A stretch of DNA of 57,904 bases from positions 1 through 57,904 of IMG/VR virus record IMGVR_UViG_3300030012_002820; one strand, given 5' to 3'. The notes beneath the pieces are model-generated. The model saw only the letters and a program-made list of their open reading frames with translations, searched no databases and was not told the DNA's origin. Positions 18,392 through 28,180 of the stretch are shown one piece after another. A program made the position numbers and the translations under genes. The number at the start of each line of letters is the position of its first letter. Positions within the stretch are counted from its first letter, which is position 1. The DNA is from a virus.

Positions 18392-18721
18392 TTAATTCCA
18401 TGGTGCTTCCTTAGGTTTTGGTTGTTCAAATATTAAATTTTCTTCAAAAATTGCTTCTATACCTTCTTTTCTATTTTTAATCATATCATCAGTAATATAT
18501 TTTTTAATCCATTCTCTAACTTCTTCTTTAGTTAAAGATGAATATTCTGAAAATGTTTTTTCGTCAGGCTCGTCTAAAAAAACAATTTGGTCGCTAATTT
18601 GAACTCTATCATCGCTATGTGTAGCAGTTAACACCCATTTAACACTTACAATCACATCTTCTAAATTACCTTTTTTAACTACTTGTATATCTTTTAAATC
18701 TTCTTCGTATGATATTGCCAT
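18392..18721 (-). CDS. Small late protein next to fibre genes, 109 aa
   Basis: An N-terminal beta segment (DVIVSVKWVLTATHSDDRV) is followed by SSLTKEEVREWIKKY, a pattern seen in small proteins downstream of fibres in many phages, sometimes thought to assist fibre assembly. I do not recognise it more exactly. It lies 8 nt after the 554-residue fibre gene. Confidence 0.5.
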   Translation of the reverse strand: MAISYEEDLKDIQVVKKGNLEDVIVSVKWVLTATHSDDRVQISDQIVFLDEPDEKTFSEYSSLTKEEVREWIKKYITDDMIKNRKEGIEAIFEENLIFEQPKPKEAPWN

Positions 18722-18729
18722 ATAAACCC

Positions 18730-20394
18730 TTATTCAGCTATTTGATAAACTCTAACAGTAAAACTTAAACTACCGTTTGTTCTTTGTATTCTCAACATTC
18801 CACTACCTGTGTTAAAAGTAAAATGATATGTATTACCACTTGTTCCTGTGCTTGTGATAGTCGCTTGATTAGAAGTCCATGTATTACTATCAGAATCAAA
18901 TAAAGACCAATTGTAAGCAATGCCTGAGCCTCCAATAGGAAAGCCCATTGTAGATAAACCTCCTGCTGAGTCCTCTACCTTAACTATAAATGGTCTTTGA
19001 TGCACTTGCGTTAAATCGTGTAAGTTATTATTACTAAAACTATTACTAGTTAGCCTTTTAAATTCTGCTTGTTGAGTTTTTAATCCTGAATCACCATCTA
19101 CAACGCCACCTTGAGCAGTAAAATTACTTTTTAAAGTAGCTGACCCATCGCCCATTACAGAAAATAAAGCAACAGTTTGGTCATAATTAGAAACATATAA
19201 AGCATAATGTGAACTTGTACTACCACCTCTAATTTTAGTACCATGACCTGTAGAACTTTGATTATACAATTCTGTACCAAATTGACTTGCATAATTAGCA
19301 ACTACATAAAGTTTTTGTTGGCACTCAACGTGCCCTGCTTCAGATAAAAGTAAAGAATATTTTTGACTATCTCCTGAGTTAGTATAAAATTTAAATGAAC
19401 CATGTGCTGAACCACCAGTAGCGTGTAAAGGTACTTCTATTCTAGCACCTGTATTGTTAGAGGTAAATGATGAATTAGCACTACCAAAAGCTATATTAGC
19501 TGTATTCCATCCTGCATTAGGATAAAATAATTGATTTCCATAAGAAGTAGCATTTCCACCAACTGTCATCGCTGTTCCAGATGTTGGTGCAAGAACTAAA
19601 GGAGTCGTATTCCCTGCAGAAAAATTTACAGCATCATCTGTAAATCTTATAAATGTATCTGTATCTCCAGAGTGTACAAGTCTTTCTGTTATGTGCGTGT
19701 ACCCTGAACTGTCTATTTTTAAAGCATCTATTTTACTAGAACCACCTGTGCCACCTACTTTAAATATTAAACCATTGGTTATCTCGTTTGATACAATTTG
19801 TGTGCTAGAGTTACCACTATTGTGAAAATCAATTTTTGCTGTATCTCCTGAATGATGGTCATATACTACTCTAATACCTTGATTTGTGCCTGCAGCTTTT
19901 AATCTCATATTAGCATTACCACTAGCAGTTTCCATATCAAATTCATAACCACTTTGAGGAGATTTACCAATACCTATAGCAGTAGTTTGTATATTTCCTG
20001 CAAAAGTAGTTCCTCCACCATCAAGTAAACTTATTTCTACACCACCACCTTCTTTTAAAATTTCTACATCATTGTTACTACTATTCCATCTCATACCACC
20101 TCTAGCACCTGAACCTGTAAAAGTAAATCCTATGTTACCACTATTATCAGTACCATCTATATCTAATTGAGGGTAAGTGTCAGATGCAATATCAGCTTGA
20201 CCTGAAACATTTAAACTTGTAAGAGTGCCTACTGAAGTAAGTGAACTTGCAGTTACTCCACTTGCTAAAGTATTTCCCGTTAAACCACTAGCAGGAGCTG
20301 CTGAAGCAGTATCAATAGTAATATTGTTAGGTATGTTAGCATCAGATAAATTACCTGATACAAATGAATCTAATTTTATTTTAGTTAACGCCAT
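18730..20394 (-). CDS. Tail fibre, 554 aa
   Basis: It starts MALTKIKLDSF and continues with Ser/Thr/Gly-rich fibre repeats including TASSLTSVGTLTSLNVSG, a module also present in the two neighbouring fibres. The C-terminal 100 residues form a different beta domain (RPFIVKVEDSAGG to VYQIAE) that may be the receptor-binding tip. No Peptidase_S74 chaperone is visible. Its ATG overlaps the stop of the upstream fibre, so the fibres are translationally coupled. Confidence 0.7.
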   Translation of the reverse strand: MALTKIKLDSFVSGNLSDANIPNNITIDTASAAPASGLTGNTLASGVTASSLTSVGTLTSLNVSGQADIASDTYPQLDIDGTDNSGNIGFTFTGSGARGGMRWNSSNNDVEILKEGGGVEISLLDGGGTTFAGNIQTTAIGIGKSPQSGYEFDMETASGNANMRLKAAGTNQGIRVVYDHHSGDTAKIDFHNSGNSSTQIVSNEITNGLIFKVGGTGGSSKIDALKIDSSGYTHITERLVHSGDTDTFIRFTDDAVNFSAGNTTPLVLAPTSGTAMTVGGNATSYGNQLFYPNAGWNTANIAFGSANSSFTSNNTGARIEVPLHATGGSAHGSFKFYTNSGDSQKYSLLLSEAGHVECQQKLYVVANYASQFGTELYNQSSTGHGTKIRGGSTSSHYALYVSNYDQTVALFSVMGDGSATLKSNFTAQGGVVDGDSGLKTQQAEFKRLTSNSFSNNNLHDLTQVHQRPFIVKVEDSAGGLSTMGFPIGGSGIAYNWSLFDSDSNTWTSNQATITSTGTSGNTYHFTFNTGSGMLRIQRTNGSLSFTVRVYQIAE

Positions 20395-22703
20395 TATTTA
20401 GCCTCTAAAACTTTAATTTTATCAGAAAGTTCTTTTACTGCTTTCATTAAATAAACAACCATACCTGATGGATTAAAATGATATTTTGTTTTTTTATTAT
20501 CTCCTTCTCCATATGCTCCCATTGGATATGCTTCTGGAAATTTATCAACCATTTCTTGAGCAATAAAACCTTTAACTTTTTCTTCACTATCTCCTTGAAT
20601 TTTAAAATGAAATAATTGTGGATTTATTTTGTCAAAACTATCCAATATATTTTCTGTCCAATCAGCAAAATTCTTTTTTAATGTTTTATCTGATTGTGTT
20701 GTATTGTAAGCAACGCTATTTGAAGAAGCAAAATGTACATGACCTGCAGGTGTTCCATCATTCATCCATTGAATATGTCTTCCATCTGATGAATCTGCAT
20801 TAATGGCATTTGAATACATAACCGCATAGCCTCTATCTTGGTTATTTGCAATAGAAAAAGTTTGACCACTATTATTATAACCTGTTTGAAAATAAAGACC
20901 TCCTTCTCCACTTGATAAGTCCCATGGATTAGATACAAAATTATCTCCTGAATACCAATTTCCTTTGTTATCAATCATAAATAAATCTTGTGAGTCAGTT
21001 CTAACTTTAAATATTGGGTCAAAAGAATGGTCATCTGATGCTGATGCGTATAAATCTAATACTGCACCATCTCCTTGATTGTTTTGAATTACTGCAGCAT
21101 ATGCTGATGTATCTGCAGATACTGCTATAGTTCCATCGCCTTTTAAAGTTAATGCTGTATTTTGACTACCTGCCCCACTAGCAACCTTAAATCTCATATA
21201 AGATGAAGCAGCACTAGCTCCATCAAAATTATTATCTATTCTATTTAAAAACCCTGTATCCCAATTAGCTCTAAATTGTATACCTGTATTGTTAGCAGTT
21301 ATGTCTTGCATTTGACCGCCTTTAAAAAAGAAAGCATTACTGCTACTGCTATTAGCTCTTAAATAAACTTTTTCAGAACCACCTGAATAGAGTCTTAACT
21401 CTCCATTTGTAGGGTTAGTATTTTCTTCAAATATTGCTGCTGTAAGGTTTGTATCCGCAGCATTTTCAATACTAAAACCTTTAGCTATTGAACCTGCTGT
21501 ACCTTGTTTAATTTTAAAACCACCATCGTCAGCCATACGTATTCTTGAGGCACCATGATAAAATATTAAATCTCCTGTAGTCCCATGAGCTTCACTAGCA
21601 TTGTCAAATATTTGCCAACCACCACCTAAGAAAAAACCATTATCGCTTCCATCGTTTGATAGTGTAACTCTGCCTGCAAAAGTAGTATGACCATCAGCTC
21701 CAATAGTTACTTTTGTAGCGTTATTTATACCTAATTTTAAAGGACTAGCTGTTCTAGTTGTTATCCATCCTTGTGATGTAGAAAACTCTACTTGACCAGT
21801 TATAGTGTTACCTGTTTGAGTATACATTGTACAAGCATTAGCATTGCTTCGCAACCCAAGTATACAAGAGTTATCTGATTGATATACATCAAGTGAATAA
21901 TATTGTCTAGAAGCTGCGCCTATTCCAAGGTCAGTTGAGATAGTAACATTGCCTCCAAACTCAGCAGAACCATCTCCATATAATAAAGTTTTATTACTGC
22001 CATTTTCTCTTAAAACAATTAATCCTCTATCTAAACCTGCTCCACTAGAACCTGCCGAGCCTATAAGTACGTTAGAATAATCTGCACTTCTAACATCTAA
22101 AGACTTGTTATCTCCTGAAATTGTAGTATTGTCTGATATAGCTAACCCTGCAAGAGTACCAACTGAAGTTAACGAGCTATTAACTACAGTACTTTTTAAA
22201 GTTGTATTAGATAAAGTATTTGCATCTGCAGTAACTGTTATATTACCACTACCATCAAAAGAAACTCCATTTATAGTTCTTGCTGTAGCTAATGTAACTG
22301 CAGTAGAAGCAGTAACTGTGTTTTGATTTATATAGCTAAATGTACCATCGCCATCAGTTTTAATAAGTTGACCATTTGTACCATTGCCTGATATTTTTAA
22401 TTCATCTGCACCTATTGTACCTAAACCAATACTAGCAGATTGACCCATAAGAATACCATAAAAATCAGTACCACTTGGTACAGCTGCAGTAAAAGATATA
22501 GTAGAACCTGAAACTGTGTACGCATCAGGAGCTTGTTGAATAACACCATCTAGTGCTATTAATAAATTTTGTGTATTAGGAGTTACTGATACTCCACCAA
22601 CTTGCAATGTAAAATCAGTTTCAGAGTTATTAAATCCTGACGCAATATCATCAAGAAAAATAAAACTACCTGCATTTGTTGGATTATGTCCTATATATGG
22701 CAT
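20394..22703 (-). CDS. Tail fibre with self-cleaving Peptidase_S74 chaperone, 769 aa
   Basis: The N-terminal 110 residues (MPYIGHNPTNAGSFIFLDDI onwards) are a virion-attachment type domain. The middle is fibre repeat with STVVNSSLTSVGTLAGL. The last 100 residues are an intramolecular chaperone: TQSDKTLKKNF with the catalytic-type Ser, then LDSFDKINPQLFHFK, KGFIAQEMVDKFPEA and a final helix VYLMKAVKELSDKI. In known families this domain trimerises the fibre and cleaves itself off. Confidence 0.85.
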   Translation of the reverse strand: MPYIGHNPTNAGSFIFLDDIASGFNNSETDFTLQVGGVSVTPNTQNLLIALDGVIQQAPDAYTVSGSTISFTAAVPSGTDFYGILMGQSASIGLGTIGADELKISGNGTNGQLIKTDGDGTFSYINQNTVTASTAVTLATARTINGVSFDGSGNITVTADANTLSNTTLKSTVVNSSLTSVGTLAGLAISDNTTISGDNKSLDVRSADYSNVLIGSAGSSGAGLDRGLIVLRENGSNKTLLYGDGSAEFGGNVTISTDLGIGAASRQYYSLDVYQSDNSCILGLRSNANACTMYTQTGNTITGQVEFSTSQGWITTRTASPLKLGINNATKVTIGADGHTTFAGRVTLSNDGSDNGFFLGGGWQIFDNASEAHGTTGDLIFYHGASRIRMADDGGFKIKQGTAGSIAKGFSIENAADTNLTAAIFEENTNPTNGELRLYSGGSEKVYLRANSSSSNAFFFKGGQMQDITANNTGIQFRANWDTGFLNRIDNNFDGASAASSYMRFKVASGAGSQNTALTLKGDGTIAVSADTSAYAAVIQNNQGDGAVLDLYASASDDHSFDPIFKVRTDSQDLFMIDNKGNWYSGDNFVSNPWDLSSGEGGLYFQTGYNNSGQTFSIANNQDRGYAVMYSNAINADSSDGRHIQWMNDGTPAGHVHFASSNSVAYNTTQSDKTLKKNFADWTENILDSFDKINPQLFHFKIQGDSEEKVKGFIAQEMVDKFPEAYPMGAYGEGDNKKTKYHFNPSGMVVYLMKAVKELSDKIKVLEAK

Positions 22704-24361
22704 TATGCACCTGCTGTTAAAATTAAAAGTCTAACTCCCAATGATGAAGTACCATTAGCAGGTCTACATTGTATTGTATAAGGCCCACCTCCATCACTTG
22801 TAGTAGAACCATCATCTCTTACAATTTGTACTTCAATACCTCCTGGCGCAGTAACTCCTGGTACATTGTCTATAGAGTTTACTGTCCTCTCATAGTAGTC
22901 TGCATTAAAAGCATATATTTGACATCTAGTATTAGCTGCATTTCCAGTATCTTGTACGTGGAATATTAATATTCCTGATTGATAATCACCCATCAAAGTT
23001 CTGACAGATGTCCAAGAAGAACTAGCACTTAAAGCAGTATTACCAGTAGCTTGTATTTGCCCTCTACCCTTACCTGATGTTGCTGAGTTAGTTGTACCTG
23101 TTAATCTAAGACCACCACTTGCATATAAAAGAGTTCTTTGCGAGCCTCCACCATTCCAAAGACTTACAGTCTCATCTGCATTAGCATTTTGAAAACTTAT
23201 AGAGTTAGCAGAGTTCATTCTTAAATTACCATGTATTCTAAGATTATTATTGTCACTTGATGTACCAAATGTTGATTCTGTATCACTACTGCTATTTACT
23301 CTTTGCATTTTTAATACCTCTTCAGCATCTAAATGAAGTGAAATTGCAGTGTTGTCATAATTATTACTTACATCAGCTTGTATTTCCATACTTCCTGAAG
23401 AACTATTACAATTAATCATTGAGTATGTATTTGTTGAATGATTTAAATCTTTAAAATTCAATGATGGTTCATTGGCTTGAATATGAATACCTTGTGCAAA
23501 AACAGCCGATGCTGCATTTAACGTAAGAACATTATTTCCAGTGACTGCAAATCCTACGCTATCACTTCCTGCATGATACATACCTGATGCTGCATTAAAA
23601 AAACGATAGCCTGGATTACTAGCTCCATTGTCATTAGCATAAAAAACATTAGTAGACCTTACTGTTCCATAAAATGTTGCTGATTGGTCACTACCTGTTA
23701 ATTGAAGCATTTGAGGATTACTTCCTGACAGGTCTGCTCTAAACCTTAGTGATGCTGTATCATCATATATTGTAAAGCCTTGCCCGTTACTTCTGTGTAA
23801 TTGTATATGTGTAGATTCACCACTTGAGTCACCTACAAGTTTAAGGATAGGATGAGTAGCTCCATCTATAGTCACATGATTTGCAAAAGTAGATGCTCCT
23901 GCAACATTAAGAGTTCCTCTAAGTGTTGTGTTTGCACTTGAAAAAACTGCCGATTCAACATTATTAGAACCAATAACTGTATCACTATTTGCATAATTCC
24001 ACAGATATAGCTTACCTGTATTAGCGTTAGTTACTGCACTATCTGTACCATTATGCCATAGCTCTAAGTCATCTGATGCACCAATTCTTAAAGCATCAGT
24101 TGTATCGTGAGGTATTCTAACTGTACCTGTAAATCTGCCATCTCCTGTAACTGTAAGCTTATCTGAACCTGATACTGCTCCACCAACCCCAAGAGTTCCC
24201 ATTTGAAATCCTGTTCCATCTTCATCTATTTTGTTTGCAGTTATAGCATCATTTGCTATATCAGCAGTAATTATACTTGCGTCTTGTATTTCTGTCGCAG
24301 TAATTACACCTGAGCCAACTTTTAATGCTACATCAGCAGGTTGATTACCAAAATATGCCAC
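22703..24361 (-). CDS. Tail fibre, 552 aa
   Basis: It begins MAYFGNQPADVALKVGSGVI, followed by short repeats of the form ITATEIQDASIITADIANDA that are usual in phage fibre attachment regions, and by long beta-repeat shaft sequence. The C-terminal 110 residues (SSWTSVRTLMGDYQSGILIF onwards) are a probable tip domain. It overlaps both neighbouring genes by one base. Confidence 0.7.
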   Translation of the reverse strand: MAYFGNQPADVALKVGSGVITATEIQDASIITADIANDAITANKIDEDGTGFQMGTLGVGGAVSGSDKLTVTGDGRFTGTVRIPHDTTDALRIGASDDLELWHNGTDSAVTNANTGKLYLWNYANSDTVIGSNNVESAVFSSANTTLRGTLNVAGASTFANHVTIDGATHPILKLVGDSSGESTHIQLHRSNGQGFTIYDDTASLRFRADLSGSNPQMLQLTGSDQSATFYGTVRSTNVFYANDNGASNPGYRFFNAASGMYHAGSDSVGFAVTGNNVLTLNAASAVFAQGIHIQANEPSLNFKDLNHSTNTYSMINCNSSSGSMEIQADVSNNYDNTAISLHLDAEEVLKMQRVNSSSDTESTFGTSSDNNNLRIHGNLRMNSANSISFQNANADETVSLWNGGGSQRTLLYASGGLRLTGTTNSATSGKGRGQIQATGNTALSASSSWTSVRTLMGDYQSGILIFHVQDTGNAANTRCQIYAFNADYYERTVNSIDNVPGVTAPGGIEVQIVRDDGSTTSDGGGPYTIQCRPANGTSSLGVRLLILTAGA

Positions 24362-24702
24362 TAAGTCATCTCCATAATAGATACTAATATATCAACTGAA
24401 GAGCCTGCACTTGCTTTAGCTTTTATTACATCAGTAGTTTGAAGTACTAATTTATTTCCTTGCATAATTTCTAAAGTACCACCTGAAGGAATAGGTAAGT
24501 TTTTACCTAAATATACATTAGCATTTGTTTCTGTATCAGATGTATCTGAAACAATTTGTATATCAGCAGTAACACTATTAGCTGTAGTATTAGAAAGAGA
24601 TATACTTAAAACTACTACGCTAGTAGAAGAAGGAACTGTGTATACTGTTGCTAAAGATGTTGTTAAGTTTGCTTTAGTTTTTAATTTAAACGTATTCGCC
24701 AT
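24361..24702 (-). CDS. Small beta-rich structural protein, 113 aa
   Basis: The sequence is dominated by alternating Ser/Thr/Val strands (TVPSSTSVVVLSISLSNTTA, IPSGGTLEIMQGNKLVL) without catalytic residues, consistent with a tail, fibre-collar or decoration subunit. It lies within the fibre cluster. No family recognised. Confidence 0.5.
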   Translation of the reverse strand: MANTFKLKTKANLTTSLATVYTVPSSTSVVVLSISLSNTTANSVTADIQIVSDTSDTETNANVYLGKNLPIPSGGTLEIMQGNKLVLQTTDVIKAKASAGSSVDILVSIMEMT

Positions 24703-24706
24703 AATA

Positions 24707-24916
24707 CTATCCTAACGCTATTGCAAGAGCAGTCGCTTGTTCATCAACTCCTTGAGAATCAACTACTTCACGAACAGTATTACCTGAATCTTTAAAGTAG
24801 ATTTTTCTTACACTTGAATGATAATTAATAGCTAATTCTCCATCAGTTAAATCACTTGTGCTTGGAGCAGGACTGCTTGTGCTATTTCGTTTTTTAAGTG
24901 TTATAGTGTTTGCCAT
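24707..24916 (-). CDS. Isolated fibre N-terminal domain, 69 aa
   Basis: ITLKKRNSTSSPAPSTSDLT then DGELAINYHSSVRKIYFKDS matches the short N-terminal module of phage adhesins of the Mtd type (xxLKRx..P....L..GE....). Here it stands alone, lacking a receptor-binding part. It could be an attachment adaptor or a remnant of fibre exchange. Confidence 0.55.
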   Translation of the reverse strand: MANTITLKKRNSTSSPAPSTSDLTDGELAINYHSSVRKIYFKDSGNTVREVVDSQGVDEQATALAIALG

Positions 24917-24928
24917 TTTTACCTCCTA

Positions 24929-25858
24929 TTAAAATGTTCCACCATCAACTGTACAACCATCTAACGAAGTTCCTGTAATTCCACCAAATGCTACATTACC
25001 TGCAGAACCACTAATTACTTCACTAGAATTACTTGCATCAGCTATGAATGTAAATTTACTTGCTGAGTCATCCCAACCAAAAAATCCCATTTTAGCTGCT
25101 GAGCCATTATGATACCTAAATATCATACCTCTATCTTTATTGTCATCCGAACCAGGAGCAGAATCTCCACCTACAGTGAAAATTGGGTCATCAACTGTTA
25201 TTGATGTGCTATTAACAGTCGTAGTTGTACCATCAACCTGTAAATTTCCTGCGATAATAACATCCCCACCTGATGCATTAAGAGTTAAGTCGCCACTTGA
25301 TGTATGAATTGTATTATCATTAGAAACACCTACAGTTACATTACCTGCTGTTACTCCTGCAAATTGTGGACTATCAGAAGTTGCAATTGCTTGTCCTACT
25401 GATATAGTTGGAGTAGCTCCTTCACCTGAATTATTTGCTAAAGTAACACCTGTTCCTGCAACAAGACTAGTTACATACGAACCTGTAGTTTCAGTTCCTA
25501 AAGCGACTCCATTATCTTTAATGGTTACTACACCGCTTGATACTGCAAAATTATCACTACTAAATGATGCAATACCTTTTGCACTTGTTGATGCAAAGAT
25601 AGTTGAGTCAGTTTTATCAAGAGCTATAGTTCTTGCTCTATCTGATGCACTTGATTGTGCTGAGGCTGTTATTCCACTACCTCCTGTTAAGTCGTCTAAT
25701 GTAGCAAGTTGAAATACTTCTACAGAAGAGTTATTATGTCTTCCAATAAATAATTTCTTACCCGCTTGGTCTAATGCCATTTCTCCAGACGCTAGAGAAC
25801 CTGGCGTAGAGCTTGAACCATTGTTCGCTGCTCTTTTTATTTGTATGGTATTAGCCAT
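24929..25858 (-). CDS. Tail fibre with Mtd-like N terminus, 309 aa
   Basis: MANTIQIKRAANNGSSSTPG followed by SLASGEMALDQAGKKLFIG is the same adhesin N-terminal module as in the neighbouring 69-residue protein. The rest is fibre repeat with DGTTTTVNSTSITVDDPIF, a conserved fibre segment, ending in CTVDGGTF. A good AGGAG-type site precedes the ATG. Confidence 0.65.
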   Translation of the reverse strand: MANTIQIKRAANNGSSSTPGSLASGEMALDQAGKKLFIGRHNNSSVEVFQLATLDDLTGGSGITASAQSSASDRARTIALDKTDSTIFASTSAKGIASFSSDNFAVSSGVVTIKDNGVALGTETTGSYVTSLVAGTGVTLANNSGEGATPTISVGQAIATSDSPQFAGVTAGNVTVGVSNDNTIHTSSGDLTLNASGGDVIIAGNLQVDGTTTTVNSTSITVDDPIFTVGGDSAPGSDDNKDRGMIFRYHNGSAAKMGFFGWDDSASKFTFIADASNSSEVISGSAGNVAFGGITGTSLDGCTVDGGTF

Positions 25859-25874
25859 AGTATTCTCCTATTGT

Positions 25875-26195
25875 TTAAGTGAATGTACCACCGTCTAGAG
25901 CAGTACGACCTGAAACATGAATTTCGTTCCATGAATCTTCATCTCTGATGTACATTACATCATCATCGGTATCATACCACATATTCCCTTCTACGGGATT
26001 ACTTGGTGCTGATGCCTGTTTTGCTTGTTGTGTTGCCACTTCATCTAATGCATCTGATAAATTTTTAGCAGTTACAGCAGATGAATTATGAGTAATTTTT
26101 TTTGTATCTAAACTAAAAGAATCTGTTGCTTTAGGAGCAGTTTGAGTTCCAATTGATTTAGTTGTTGCTTTTGAAGTTACTTTTACTGTTGCCAT
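25875..26195 (-). CDS. Small fibre or attachment protein, 106 aa
   Basis: Thr/Lys-rich start, then a helix (SAVTAKNLSDALDEVATQQA) and a beta segment GNMWYDTDDDVMYIRD that is common in fibre connectors. It ends in ALDGGTFT, very like the end of the next gene (DGGTF), suggesting shared ancestry of the C termini. Confidence 0.5.
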   Translation of the reverse strand: MATVKVTSKATTKSIGTQTAPKATDSFSLDTKKITHNSSAVTAKNLSDALDEVATQQAKQASAPSNPVEGNMWYDTDDDVMYIRDEDSWNEIHVSGRTALDGGTFT

Positions 26196-26698
26196 TAATC
26201 ATCTCTTATTGATGCACTCGCAAATCTACTTGCAGAGTTGTTAACATAAAATTCGCCTTGTGCTATTCTACTATAAGCAGGGTGGCTAACAGAATTAGGG
26301 GTAGTTGTATCTTTTTCAACCATTTCCCAATATCCGTCAAAATCGTTGTCTAAAGTTTCTGTCCAAGACGCATATAAATTTATTTTTAATATTTTAGCCG
26401 CGGCAGTTATTCTTCCTTGTAAATACTGAGCTGAATATAAAGTGTCATTGCTTCCTGCTGTTCCATCTTCAGCAGATTCATAAAATTCTGCTCTATAAGG
26501 AAGAACAGGTATACTAGTATTAAGAGCATTTATAGCAGCTGAATTGCTGCCTCCAAAATCAGTATTTCCTGTAAAATCTTTTCTTACTATCATTATGTAA
26601 CTTTTATTTGTAGTAACTTCATCAAGTTCAATTTCCATCTCAAAGTCACTTCCTTTTAAGATTTCTATATTGGCATATGTCTTTGCTGTTTCAGGCAT
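26195..26698 (-). CDS. Structural protein, 167 aa
   Basis: A beta-rich protein with KGSDFEMEIEL and SYIMIVRKDFTG near the N terminus, a style typical of small tail or baseplate proteins that begin with an acidic beta sandwich. No catalytic motif. It sits between fibre and tail-completion genes; the exact role is unknown. Confidence 0.5.
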   Translation of the reverse strand: MPETAKTYANIEILKGSDFEMEIELDEVTTNKSYIMIVRKDFTGNTDFGGSNSAAINALNTSIPVLPYRAEFYESAEDGTAGSNDTLYSAQYLQGRITAAAKILKINLYASWTETLDNDFDGYWEMVEKDTTTPNSVSHPAYSRIAQGEFYVNNSASRFASASIRDD

Positions 26699-26706
26699 TT
26701 AATTTC

Positions 26707-26943
26707 CTAATACAACATTATTACGTCAGTTGAACTTGACTTTGTAGCACAAATTGGATATGTATGTCCTTTTAAAAGATGAAACACTATATCTGTATCA
26801 TTTACAGTTAATGTAACATTCGCTGATGTACCTTTCATATGTACTGCTCTTGTAGCGTCTTGGTCATTTCCTGTAGCTACAACCGCTTTTACATAAGGTG
26901 CAACACCTTCTTGTACTGAGTAGTCTTGTAAACCTTTACTCAT
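26707..26943 (-). CDS. Small virion protein, spike-base-like, 78 aa
   Basis: Strands such as RAVHMKGTSANVTLTVNDTD and a closing GHTYPICATKS resemble the small phage proteins annotated as spike base or tail collar proteins. This is a resemblance in style only. It is followed by an AGGAG-preceded fibre-cluster gene. Confidence 0.45.
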   Translation of the reverse strand: MSKGLQDYSVQEGVAPYVKAVVATGNDQDATRAVHMKGTSANVTLTVNDTDIVFHLLKGHTYPICATKSSSTDVIMLY

Positions 26944-26953
26944 AATTTACTCC

Positions 26954-27466
26954 TTATCTTAATTCTGCGTATTCAACAGCAACAGCTTGACCACCTGAAT
27001 CATCAGTTAATACCCAAGTTGCTGCTCCAGGTGTTGGTAAAAATATTGCTTGACCTGACTCTAATTTTGCTATTTGAACATTAACTGAACCACCATTTAA
27101 AGTAACAGCACCATCAGAATCAGTTGGCGAACCTGTGTTAAATTCAGTATGTGTAACAGTTCTTGAAACTATTACTTTTGTAGTTGTTTCAGCTGTAGTG
27201 GTCAATCCACTATCATATTTAAAACCTGTATGTTTAATCCATAAGCCATCTGTACCTGCAACTGTTGATATAGTATTGCTACTACTTCTACTTTGTTTAT
27301 GTCCTGCGTTATTAGAACTCCAATTGACAGTTCCTCCCCAAGTAGAATCTGATTTAGCTCCACTAAAACCTCTGCCAATATCTGATTCTATAGCTTCTAT
27401 AGTGTTGCCTTCAAAAGTTGTACTTTGAATCGCAGATAAACCAATTGAATAATCTATTCTTGCCAT
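26954..27466 (-). CDS. Structural protein, 170 aa
   Basis: Gly/Ser/Thr-rich beta protein (DIGRGFSGAKSDSTWGGTVN) ending with QAIFLPTPGAATWVLTDDSG. The end resembles small tail proteins of many marine phages. No motif identifies the function. Position between adaptor-type genes and fibres suggests a tail component. Confidence 0.5.
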   Translation of the reverse strand: MARIDYSIGLSAIQSTTFEGNTIEAIESDIGRGFSGAKSDSTWGGTVNWSSNNAGHKQSRSSSNTISTVAGTDGLWIKHTGFKYDSGLTTTAETTTKVIVSRTVTHTEFNTGSPTDSDGAVTLNGGSVNVQIAKLESGQAIFLPTPGAATWVLTDDSGGQAVAVEYAELR

Positions 27467-27475
27467 AATATTTCC

Positions 27476-28180
27476 TTACTTAACAGAAAAAGATGTAGAT
27501 TGAACTCTATACCTTTTATTTTTGTTACTTTCATTGTCAGATATTTTTTTATAAAAATTTCTCATGTAATATTCTTTTCTTTCTATGTCGCCATCTCTTT
27601 CTGCAAACATAGCTCTTAAATAGTCAACAATTGCTAAAGACAACATTCTATTTAAATTTATATGACTTGTTTCACTAGGTGAAGTTACTTCAACAGGAAT
27701 TTGCGTAATAGTAATCATTTCACCTTTTGCTTCATTTGTAAAATTATTAGCTTGTTGTAAAGCAGTATTAGATGCATTACCTGTTAAAACATATTCACCA
27801 TCATTACTTTTAGAACCTTGTATTTTTATTTTATCACCTGGGTTAAAAGAACCAAAGCCACCTACATTAGCACCACTATCATCTATTTCTGATATAGTAG
27901 TACCTGAAAAAGATATAAGTTTAGAAGAATATCTTACATTAATATTTTCAAGAGCTTCAGATATAAATGGCTCTGCTAATGCAGTATATTCAATTCTTAT
28001 TCCATTTACTAAATCTTCATCAGGATATTGTATTCCTGTTGTTCCTCCACTACTAGGAACGACCATTTTATATCCATCTAATGTATCAAGAACACCATCA
28101 ATACCTGTTGTTAATCTATATATTTCTATATTTTTACCTTTGTGATAAAATGCAAATGTTTTATCTGTTTGCCAACTCAT
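27476..28180 (-). CDS. Tail or head-tail completion protein, 234 aa
   Basis: The N-terminal half is beta-rich (FAFYHKGKNIEIYRLTTGID). The C-terminal part has a helical segment NLNRMLSLAIVDYLRAMFAE that is typical of adaptor proteins which pack against the connector ring. It overlaps the 92-residue adaptor gene start and belongs to the completion block behind the capsid genes. Confidence 0.5.
   Translation of the reverse strand: MSWQTDKTFAFYHKGKNIEIYRLTTGIDGVLDTLDGYKMVVPSSGGTTGIQYPDEDLVNGIRIEYTALAEPFISEALENINVRYSSKLISFSGTTISEIDDSGANVGGFGSFNPGDKIKIQGSKSNDGEYVLTGNASNTALQQANNFTNEAKGEMITITQIPVEVTSPSETSHINLNRMLSLAIVDYLRAMFAERDGDIERKEYYMRNFYKKISDNESNKNKRYRVQSTSFSVK

Noticed and set aside
24707-25858. 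Diversity-generating retroelement, because of Mtd-like fibre N termini
   Set aside because: No reverse transcriptase gene and no template/variable repeat pair were seen in the window.
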